Source: JBLHKS01 sp047620505
Lineage (GTDB): Bacteria > Verrucomicrobiota > Verrucomicrobiia > Verrucomicrobiales > DEV007
NCBI GenBank assembly: GCA_047620505.1
Contig: JBLHKS010000230.1
Coordinates: 1-10,910 of the forward strand
Direction of reading: 5' to 3'
DNA length: 10,910 nucleotides
The position numbers were made by a program, and so were the translations under genes. The stretch's first letter is position 1, and each line of letters starts with the position of its first letter. The notes below the pieces were generated by a model. That model worked only from the letters and a program-made list of their open reading frames with translations, did no database searches and was not told the DNA's origin. Positions 1-6,516 of the stretch are shown here, in pieces.

Positions 1-1
1 C

Positions 2-1381
2 CGCCGGATGGGCATCGGTAAAATCAATAACCTTACCACAACTGAGATCGGCAGTTTTACTTCCGCCGTTTATCAGTTTGGCGGTCTGGTTTCCAGTGCA
101 TGTTTTGCTGTTCTTTTGATATTCTTAGGTGCGCTGATGAACTGGCAGTTGATGGCAGGCGTGAGCGTTTTTGGATTGGTGCTTTTCCCGCTACTGCGGG
201 GAATGTCAGAACGCAGAAGGCTGAGATCGCTTCTCTTTACGGCGGAGAACGCAAAGATGCAGAGTTTGTCGATTGAGAGCTTGACCTATTTCAAGTACTT
301 CAGGGCGACGGCGCAGTTCGGGAAGCTGGTTCATAGGCTGAAGCAGTCCTTCGGAAAGCTTCGCCATTTTGCCTTCATGAATCAAATCACATCCCATGGT
401 TTGGCGCAGCTGCTCAGGCTAACGCAATTGCTACTGATCTTGAGTTTCTTTTTTGTTACGGCTGTGATTCAAGGGCAGGGAATCGCGGCAGTATTGACAT
501 TAGCATTGGTTCTTTACCGGGGGTTTCAGGAAATGTCCAAAGTGCAGGAGGGATGGCAACTGTTTCTCAATAGCGCCGGATCGATTGAAGCCGTGGAAGA
601 AGAGATCGGGCGGCTGAAAGCAATTCAAGAGACTGAAGGTGGTGAAACGCCGCATTTTGGTGCCAGCATGAGGCTGGAACAAGTTACTGTAAAATACGGC
701 GAAATTAAGGCCTTGGATCGGGTTAGTCTGGAAGTGCGGCCAAGGGAACAAATCGCAATAATTGGAGAGTCTGGCGCCGGGAAGTCTACTTTGGTGGACG
801 TAATCTGCGGATTGATAGATCCGGACGAAGGTGCAATCACATTAGATGGGAAAGCTTACTCGGAACTGGATCGTCGTGCTCTGCGTTCCATGCTTGGTTA
901 TGTAACTCAGGAGCCGGTTGTCTTGGAGGAAACCCTCCTACAGAATATCACGCTGTGGAATAAGGACAGTAGTGAGAAATGGAGGCAAGCGGCAAAAGAC
1001 GCTGCCGCACTTGAGTTTATCGAGGAGCGTGAGGGCGGGGTTAATGCTGAAGCAGGCGAGAGAGGAGGGAATCTGTCAGGTGGGCAGCGTCAACGATTGG
1101 CGATAGCGCGGGAGCTCTATAGGAACCCTGAAATAATGATTTTTGATGAAGCGACTTCCGCATTGGATGCCGAAAGTAGCCGCTCTGTTTCCAAGGCTAT
1201 TGACCAGTTACGCGGACGACAGACCATGATTATCATTACTCACAAGCTCGAATCATTGCGGAAATGTGATCGAATTTATGTGATCGACGGTGGGAAATTG
1301 GTATCAGAGGGGTCATGGAGCGAATTATCTGAGGAGGCGCATCCGGCCTTTCTAAAATTGGCTAGCACTTCAAAATACTGA
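2..1381 (+). CDS. ABC exporter half-transporter (permease-ATPase fusion), 5' end cut by window
   Basis: This is the C-terminal three quarters of an inner-membrane ABC exporter of the MsbA/lipid/peptide type, with a membrane domain fused to a nucleotide-binding domain. The frame stays open to the window edge and a full protein is usually near 580-600 aa, so the ATG at 8 is probably internal. Counting from that ATG, hydrophobic segments lie at about 31-63 and 133-170. The ATPase domain runs from about 222 to 450, with Walker A GESGAGKST (253-261), Q-loop Q301, signature LSGGQ (356-360), Walker B IMIFDE (376-381), D-loop SALD and switch His412. All ATPase motifs are intact, so the protein should be active, probably as a dimer. 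The substrate cannot be read from this part. Because kdsD follows on the same strand, export of a surface glycan or lipid-linked precursor is a reasonable inference, but a peptide exporter is not excluded. Confidence 0.93.
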   Translation, partial: RRMGIGKINNLTTTEIGSFTSAVYQFGGLVSSACFAVLLIFLGALMNWQLMAGVSVFGLVLFPLLRGMSERRRLRSLLFTAENAKMQSLSIESLTYFKYFRATAQFGKLVHRLKQSFGKLRHFAFMNQITSHGLAQLLRLTQLLLILSFFFVTAVIQGQGIAAVLTLALVLYRGFQEMSKVQEGWQLFLNSAGSIEAVEEEIGRLKAIQETEGGETPHFGASMRLEQVTVKYGEIKALDRVSLEVRPREQIAIIGESGAGKSTLVDVICGLIDPDEGAITLDGKAYSELDRRALRSMLGYVTQEPVVLEETLLQNITLWNKDSSEKWRQAAKDAAALEFIEEREGGVNAEAGERGGNLSGGQRQRLAIARELYRNPEIMIFDEATSALDAESSRSVSKAIDQLRGRQTMIIITHKLESLRKCDRIYVIDGGKLVSEGSWSELSEEAHPAFLKLASTSKY

Positions 1382-1442
1382 TCCATGACTGATCCGACAT
1401 TAACACTCAGTTCTGGCCTGTTGGCACGATAGGTAATTAATA

Positions 1443-2438
1443 ATGGCAGTTGAGACTGATCTTGAATTTGTAGAAACCGGTCGCCGAGTTCTGGAACTTG
1501 AAATTCAGGAGTTGCGCCGGTTTTCCGAAGAGCTTGGTCAGAATTTCGCTAACGCGGTTTCGGTCATTCGCGATGCGTGTTTGAGCCAAAACAAGGTGGT
1601 CGTTTGTGGGGTCGGTAAGTGCAGTCATATCGGCGACAAGATTGCCGCGACCCTGACGAGCACCGGCACTCCTGCAATCGCGTTGAATTCTCTCAACGCC
1701 CTTCACGGTGATCTCGGGATTGTTCGCGACGGCGATGTTGTCATTGCTTTAAGCTATAGCGGTGAGACCGAGGAAATGGTGAATTTGCTTTCGGCTTTGC
1801 GCCGATTTAATATCAAAATCGTCGCAATTACGGGCAACAATCAGTCACTGTTGGCTAAGTATAGCGACTTGGTGATCGATGTCAGGGTTGAGCGCGAGGC
1901 CTGCCCATTGCAACTGGCTCCAACTTCCAGTACTACAGTGATGTTAGCCTTAGGTGATGCGCTGGCGATGGTCTTGCTGGAGGCGTCCGGGTTTCGGGAA
2001 GAGGATTTCGCGAAGTTCCATCCGGGAGGGAGTCTCGGGCGGCGTCTGTTGACTCGGGCGAGTGACATGATGCGTCAACTCGAACAAATTGCCGTGGTTT
2101 CGCTCGGAGTTACAGTTGATGACGCGCTTGAAGAGATGACGGTCCACCGAACCGGCGCAGTTGTTGTTACTGAAGAGTCTAGTGGACGGCTTGCGGGGAT
2201 CTTCACTCATGGTGATTTTGTCAGGGCGTTTCGCAAACAAGGGGGGAAGATTTCCGGGCTGCTAGTCGATGAATTAATGACCCCGGATCCGGTGACCACA
2301 CGGACCGATCGGTTGGCTGTCGAAGTACTGGGGCTGTTGAAGCAGCATCGAATCGATGAACTAGTCGTACTGGACGATAAAGATCGACCTGCAGGATTAA
2401 TTGATGTGCAAGACTTGGCGCGGCTTGGAATCCTGTGA
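1443..2438 (+). CDS. kdsD: Arabinose-5-phosphate isomerase (KdsD/KpsF/GutQ family)
   Basis: This cytoplasmic enzyme interconverts ribulose 5-phosphate and arabinose 5-phosphate, the first step of KDO synthesis for lipopolysaccharide or capsule. The 331-aa length and architecture are canonical: a SIS sugar-isomerase domain (about 35-185) and two CBS domains (about 205-264 and 270-331). Set against E. coli KdsD from memory, the SIS domain aligns without gaps through position 200. It keeps the residues reported important there: K59 (GVGK), H88 (HGDLG), E111, E152 (REACPL) and H193 (FHPGG). One difference is the loop FVHPGEA before H88, which here reads ALNSLNA. The ATG is preceded by a weak AGG at 1431-1433, 9 bases upstream. 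It lies 61 bases after the ABC exporter on the same strand, so the two may be co-transcribed. KdsD, KpsF and GutQ cannot be told apart by sequence alone; the symbol reflects the reaction. Confidence 0.93.
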   Translation: MAVETDLEFVETGRRVLELEIQELRRFSEELGQNFANAVSVIRDACLSQNKVVVCGVGKCSHIGDKIAATLTSTGTPAIALNSLNALHGDLGIVRDGDVVIALSYSGETEEMVNLLSALRRFNIKIVAITGNNQSLLAKYSDLVIDVRVEREACPLQLAPTSSTTVMLALGDALAMVLLEASGFREEDFAKFHPGGSLGRRLLTRASDMMRQLEQIAVVSLGVTVDDALEEMTVHRTGAVVVTEESSGRLAGIFTHGDFVRAFRKQGGKISGLLVDELMTPDPVTTRTDRLAVEVLGLLKQHRIDELVVLDDKDRPAGLIDVQDLARLGIL

Positions 2439-2444
2439 CTTCGG

Positions 2445-4376
2445 CTACAAACTCATTGTATCAACTTGGGCTAAAACATCTTGAAAAGGGAGTCTCTCGA
2501 AACAGCCAAAATGATCGTGCCGAGAAAGTCGCTCGCGAGTTGATTTGGGACTGCTGATTCCACAAAGAAATCGCGCCATCTGGCGCGGGTGCCGGAGCGA
2601 TGGATGTTTCTCGTTTCTCACTGCATGGATGATCTCGACCTGTTCCATGGTCAGCTTCCCGACGACCGAACAGGGCAACGTTCGCTGTCCGGATTCGGAT
2701 GAAACACAGTTCCCGCACGTTCCGCATTCCGTGTCGAGTTCCTCTCCAAAGTATCCTAGCAGCTGCTGGGTGAGGCACACGCCGGATTCGCAATACCGGA
2801 TGACTTCACCAAGGCGATCGAGCTCCCCCTTTTCGCTATTTTCGAAGTTCTGGATCAGCCTCTCCGTAAGCGCATTGAGATTTCGGTCATGCTCAGAACT
2901 GAGCCGATATGCGCGCCGCAGCCCGCTCGGCTGTAGCGTCACCTCGCCCAATTCTGCGAGGTAGTTCAGGGCCTTTCGTATCCGCTCAGCGGGCTCTCCA
3001 ATCTTGTCAGCAACGGTCTCTATTTCGATCGTATACCATGATCGGCCTTCTTTAGCCGCCTCGAAGAGTTTTCTGAGAAATTCCTGCCGGTCAGAACTGT
3101 GTCCGGACAGAATTCGACTCATCGGCTCGACGAACTTATATCTATAGCTGGCATAAAACGGCCCTTTCGATTCCAGCAGGCCACTCAATTCGAGGTTCGT
3201 TAGAACGGTAGCAACCACGAGCGGGCGGATGTCATTGACTCCTGAAAGTTCGTATTGCGAGATGCTGAATTCCTCGCCCTGCAGCAAGAGATGCTCGACG
3301 AGTTGTCGCAACGCTTGTGGTGTCGGCGTGTCTCCGTAGGCAAAGTTTTCCAGCACGATTCGATCGTTGCCGCAGGCGAAAATTTCACAAACTGAGTCCT
3401 TTCCGTCTCGTCCTGCGCGACCAGTCTCTTGAACATAGTTCTCTACGGATTTAGGTAGATTGTAGTGGTAAACGTAGCGGATGTCTGATTTGTCTATACC
3501 CATTCCAAACGCGATCGTGGCGACGACAATGTCGATTTCGCCGTTCATGAAACGATCCTGGGCATCAGAACGAACTTCTGTCGGCAAACCGGCGTGGTAA
3601 GCGCGGACGCTGAATCCTTCTCGCCTTAAACAGCCGGCGATTTCCTCAGCTGTGCGCTGAAGGGTCACGTAGACGATCGTGGGTCCCGACTTCCGCTTCC
3701 GGAGTCTCTGAACCAGCAGCTGCTGGCGCTTCTCCGCTGCACACGGCGTTACCATGAACCTGAGATTAGGTCGGCGGAACCCGGTTTGGACGTGATCTTC
3801 GACTTTGATGCCGAACCCGTTCCGAATATCCTCTGAAACCTTCGGCGTTGCTGTCGCTGTTAGTGCGAGAACCCGCTCGACTTCGAGCTCGCGGGTTAGT
3901 TTTCCGAGTTTAAGATAATCCGGGCGGAAATTGTGGCCCCATTCTGATATGCAGTGCGCCTCGTCAATCGCGATCATACTCAAGCGAGTGTCTTTTAGTT
4001 TAGTGAGAAACCCTTCGTTCGCTAGTCTCTCCGGCGCGACGTAGAGTAGTTTTAGCGAACTAGCTCTCATCGCGGCGTAGATCGATTGTACCTCGCTTGC
4101 TTCGAGACTCGAATCTAACCGAGCGGCTTCGACGCCGATTCGCCGCATTGCATCGACTTGATCCTTCATCAGCGCGATTAGCGGCGAAATCACAAGTGTC
4201 AGTCCGTCGAGAGCCAGCGCTGGCAGCTGGTAGCAAAGGCTTTTTCCGCCGCCAGTCGGGAAAACTGCTAGTGCGGGCCGCCCCTCGAGCAGAATATCGA
4301 TCACTTCGCGTTGTCCTGGTCGAAACCCGTCGTGGCCAAATCGTGCGCTGAGTTCTTTTTCGATATCTGTTATCAC
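2445..4376 (-). CDS. recQ: RecQ-family ATP-dependent DNA helicase, GTG start
   Basis: This is a 3'-5' superfamily 2 DNA helicase for recombination and replication-fork repair. I start it at the GTG at 4376 (643 aa). The frame is open further upstream to 4607, but that stretch overlaps the dehydrogenase remnant and resembles nothing in RecQ. From the GTG, motif 0 is FRPGQ (18-22), Walker A TGGGKS (41-46), DEAH (138-141), motif III ALTATATP (171-178) and motif VI QETGRAGRD (316-324). A Zn module follows: C534, then CGTCGNC with C551, C554 and C557. Between motif VI and the Zn cysteines lie about 210 residues with winged-helix character; in E. coli RecQ that spacing is only about 50. The last 75 residues (LRHPRQMARFLCGISSP region) do not look like a classical HRDC domain. 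This matches a divergent but widespread RecQ subfamily, as far as I recall. The ribosome-binding site is weak. It is the last gene of the minus-strand run. Confidence 0.93.
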   Translation of the reverse strand: MITDIEKELSARFGHDGFRPGQREVIDILLEGRPALAVFPTGGGKSLCYQLPALALDGLTLVISPLIALMKDQVDAMRRIGVEAARLDSSLEASEVQSIYAAMRASSLKLLYVAPERLANEGFLTKLKDTRLSMIAIDEAHCISEWGHNFRPDYLKLGKLTRELEVERVLALTATATPKVSEDIRNGFGIKVEDHVQTGFRRPNLRFMVTPCAAEKRQQLLVQRLRKRKSGPTIVYVTLQRTAEEIAGCLRREGFSVRAYHAGLPTEVRSDAQDRFMNGEIDIVVATIAFGMGIDKSDIRYVYHYNLPKSVENYVQETGRAGRDGKDSVCEIFACGNDRIVLENFAYGDTPTPQALRQLVEHLLLQGEEFSISQYELSGVNDIRPLVVATVLTNLELSGLLESKGPFYASYRYKFVEPMSRILSGHSSDRQEFLRKLFEAAKEGRSWYTIEIETVADKIGEPAERIRKALNYLAELGEVTLQPSGLRRAYRLSSEHDRNLNALTERLIQNFENSEKGELDRLGEVIRYCESGVCLTQQLLGYFGEELDTECGTCGNCVSSESGQRTLPCSVVGKLTMEQVEIIHAVRNEKHPSLRHPRQMARFLCGISSPKSTRERLSRHDHFGCFERLPFQDVLAQVDTMSL

Positions 4377-4392
4377 GCGGCGCGCTAAGGCC

Positions 4393-4764
4393 TCACTGGC
4401 CGTCTTGCAAGGAAGAATTCTGGCCCCATTCCTGGCTTCGAGGCAAAGCTTTGCGCAGCAGAAAATGAAACAGGCGCTGCGGAAGGCACCGTCGAAGAAG
4501 ACTGAAGATCCTCGCGTCAATTGTGGCCTGAACGCGAAGCGGAGGTCGGCGGGCACGAATGATATCGATTCCTTCCCATTCTTCCTCAGCTTCGCTAACC
4601 ACACCACGACGCTCGGCAGCGTCTGCGAAACGCGGAATCGACGACTCCCTCGCGGTGAGGATCAGTCGTAGATCGAGGCGAAGTTGGAGTTCTCGCGCCA
4701 AGGCCAATCCAAGACCTGAGCTTGCTCCAGTGATCAGAACTGTCTGCTTTCGGTTTTCCTTCAT
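4393..4764 (-). pseudogene. Short-chain dehydrogenase/reductase remnant with internal in-frame deletion
   Basis: The first 45 or so residues of this 123-aa frame are a clear SDR Rossmann start: VLITGASSGLGLALA with the TGxxxGxG dinucleotide-binding motif (12-19), then LRLILTARESSIPRFADA. The last 50 or so residues (RPPLRV, DARIFSLLRRCLPQRLFH, LLRKALPR) resemble the C-terminal tail of the same SDR class. The middle, which should hold the NNAG motif, the catalytic Ser and the YxxxK pair, is absent. Intact members are about 250-280 aa, so roughly 150 residues are missing without loss of frame. Its ATG overlaps the stop of the upstream hydrolase in an ATGA, typical of translational coupling, so it probably began as a working operon gene. 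As it stands it cannot be a catalytic SDR. It may be a decaying gene, an assembly collapse, or a small protein with another role. The N-terminal assignment is firm; the C-terminal match is from memory of family patterns. Confidence 0.7.
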
Positions 4765-5897
4765 CGCAGCTCAAAGACCTCAGCAAACCACGCGGCGACC
4801 TCCTTCGAGGGCATTGTGTCGCCGCCTTCATGAATGAGGTAGCGATAATTTTCGGAAGCGCCCAATGCCTTATATTGCGCCTCGCATAATTTACGAAAGT
4901 GCTCAGGTGCCTCGCGTTGTGAACCGGCGTCCTGGATTCCGTGGCCTGCCAGCATCTTTCTCGGGGCGAGCGCCAAGGGATGAAGGTTGCGATCGCAAAC
5001 CTTGAGGAGTCCAGGAACGACGTGGCAGAGATCAGCCTGACCTTTGTACAATTCCGCTTTGATTCCAGGTATGAGAGATCGCGTTTTTCGGCCAAAGTCA
5101 GCCACGGCGCTGATCCGGTCGTTGAGCAGCGCTGTCTGAATGCTGAGCCAACCGCCTAACGAGACGCCAGTTGCCCCGATCCTCATCTCGTCGACCCTGG
5201 GGTGGGCGGCAGCGATCTCAACGGCGGCGATGCAGGCCTTCAACTGTTCGGCGCGCAGAACAGAATCGCGGCCCAGAAGTAGCGTCGCCAATTCGGTTTC
5301 GTCGACTCCCTCAGTTCCGTTTCGCGACAAGTACCCGGTGTCGATCTTTTCTACCGAAATTGCGACGAATCCAGCCTTCGCCAGCCTGATGGCAATTCCC
5401 TGCTGGTAGCTGTCGAGGTTAACGACCTGATCGTGGATGCCGTGCTTCGTGTGTCCGGAAAAGCAGCAAATCGCGGGTCGCGGTTCTGCAGAATCCGGGA
5501 GGCACACGACCATCGGAACGGCCAGGCCACTTGGCTCGATCGTGACCGTGATCACTTCGGCCGTTATCCCGTGAATCTCGATCGTTTTCAGCAGCTGCTG
5601 GCGGAAACGCCCCTCGATTGGGCTGGCCTTGCCCTCTGGCTCGCGAACCAACCAGCTGTCCAAGTTTAACCCGAAGGCGAGCTCCTTCTTCAAGTCCTCA
5701 CGGAACTTGGCGAACGCCTCGGGTCGCATCGGAAAGTCTGCGTTCGTGTAACGCCTGTCCTCGGCGTACCGTTCCAGCATGACCTCCAATGTCGGCCGCA
5801 GCGCCGATTCGAAGATCGGCAGTAGCGGATCGGGATCGTCCTGAGCCGTCGCGCTACCGCAAAACATCAGCAACGCAGTGAGGAGAAACTTTCTCAT
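4761..5897 (-). CDS. Secreted alpha/beta hydrolase (acetyl-xylan-esterase/dienelactone-hydrolase-like)
   Basis: This 378-aa protein is probably exported: the N-terminus MRKFLLTALLMFCGSATA is a signal peptide with likely cleavage after ATA, before QDD. The mature part has an alpha/beta-hydrolase fold. The nucleophile elbow is GVSLG with Ser246 (244-248), preceded by a helix and the HPRVDEMRIGATG strand typical of secreted esterases and of the Abhydrolase_7/AXE1-like group. A candidate acid is D314 (GHGIQDAGS). The expected catalytic histidine near the C-terminus usually sits in a GGH pattern, but here the equivalent reads GGDTMP (Asp360), with another His four residues earlier (H356). The substrate is unknown; an ester of a polysaccharide or small acid is a family-based guess. 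The ATG at 5897 is well supported: AGGA lies 7 bases upstream and the signal peptide starts there. The stop overlaps the next gene by ATGA. Confidence 0.82.
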   Translation of the reverse strand: MRKFLLTALLMFCGSATAQDDPDPLLPIFESALRPTLEVMLERYAEDRRYTNADFPMRPEAFAKFREDLKKELAFGLNLDSWLVREPEGKASPIEGRFRQQLLKTIEIHGITAEVITVTIEPSGLAVPMVVCLPDSAEPRPAICCFSGHTKHGIHDQVVNLDSYQQGIAIRLAKAGFVAISVEKIDTGYLSRNGTEGVDETELATLLLGRDSVLRAEQLKACIAAVEIAAAHPRVDEMRIGATGVSLGGWLSIQTALLNDRISAVADFGRKTRSLIPGIKAELYKGQADLCHVVPGLLKVCDRNLHPLALAPRKMLAGHGIQDAGSQREAPEHFRKLCEAQYKALGASENYRYLIHEGGDTMPSKEVAAWFAEVFELR

Positions 5898-5904
5898 CCA
5901 TCAA

Positions 5905-5908
5905 TCCT
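5905..5908 (-). promoter_or_regulatory. Shine-Dalgarno AGGA of the secreted hydrolase
   Basis: On the minus strand AGGA lies 7 bases before the ATG at 5897, which fixes the start at the signal peptide. It is one of the few clear ribosome-binding sites in the window. Confidence 0.6.
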
Positions 5909-5961
5909 GCCCGGGCGCGGTGCGTCTGTCGAGTCCCGAACAGGTTCTAGAAGCCGACTAG

Positions 5962-6492
5962 CTAAAGCGCTTGAGCAAACGCTTCGACGGCAGTCCTCAA
6001 TTCTGCGCTCAAGTCAGCGTCGATAACCGATCCATCCTGAAAGTTGTCGTAAAACGAAGGAAAGCTCATGCTGGCGATCAGGTTGGCTCCCATTCGGGGA
6101 AAAGTCGCTTTTCCTGCCTCCAGGACGGTTGCTCCGCCTCGTCCGCCTGGAGAAGTCGAAAGCAAAAGCATCGGCTTGTCTGCCCAGACTTTCTGTTCAA
6201 TCCGCGAAGCCCAATCGTAGATATTTTTGAACGCAGCTGCGTAAGATCCGTTATGCTCAGCGAGCGAGACCACAACTCCGTCGCTCTCGCGAATCGCGTC
6301 GAGAAAACGTTGTGCATCAGGCGGCGCGCCGTTGGCTTCCTCTTCGTCGCTGCTGTAGATCGGCAGGCTGAGTTCGCGCAGATCAAGCACAGTGATTTCG
6401 GCGTCTGGGACTAAGCCAGCCGCGTGTGCTGCGAACGTTCGATTGATCGAGGAGGAGCTGGTGGAACCGCCAAATGCGAGAATTTTTTTCAT
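5962..6492 (-). CDS. NAD(P)H-dependent FMN reductase, flavodoxin-like
   Basis: This 176-aa protein is a full-length member of the NADPH-dependent FMN reductase/azoreductase family. Such cytoplasmic flavoproteins transfer electrons from NAD(P)H to FMN, quinones, azo compounds or metal ions. The FMN phosphate loop is GGSTSSSSINR (8-18). The second flavin-contact block is AEHNGSYAAAFKNIYDWASR (78-97), and the glycine-rich third loop is STSPGGRGG (112-120). All blocks are present and spaced as usual, with no truncation. It starts 24 bases after the CDGSH-GltS gene, with no visible Shine-Dalgarno before its ATG, so co-transcription with that gene is likely. It could supply reduced flavin or electrons to its neighbour, but that is inference from position. 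The physiological acceptor cannot be read from sequence. Confidence 0.9.
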   Translation of the reverse strand: MKKILAFGGSTSSSSINRTFAAHAAGLVPDAEITVLDLRELSLPIYSSDEEEANGAPPDAQRFLDAIRESDGVVVSLAEHNGSYAAAFKNIYDWASRIEQKVWADKPMLLLSTSPGGRGGATVLEAGKATFPRMGANLIASMSFPSFYDNFQDGSVIDADLSAELRTAVEAFAQAL

Positions 6493-6516
6493 GGGTAATT
6501 TGGTTTGAACTGCGTC

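Noticed and set aside
4377..4607. Upstream extension of the recQ frame to a GTG at 4607 (77 extra residues)
   Set aside because: It overlaps the dehydrogenase remnant in another frame, has no similarity to RecQ, and RecQ homology begins right after the GTG at 4376.
4595..5095. 166-codon minus-strand open frame overlapping the secreted hydrolase and dehydrogenase
   Set aside because: It is out of frame with both real genes, low in recognisable structure and rich in Arg and Ser.
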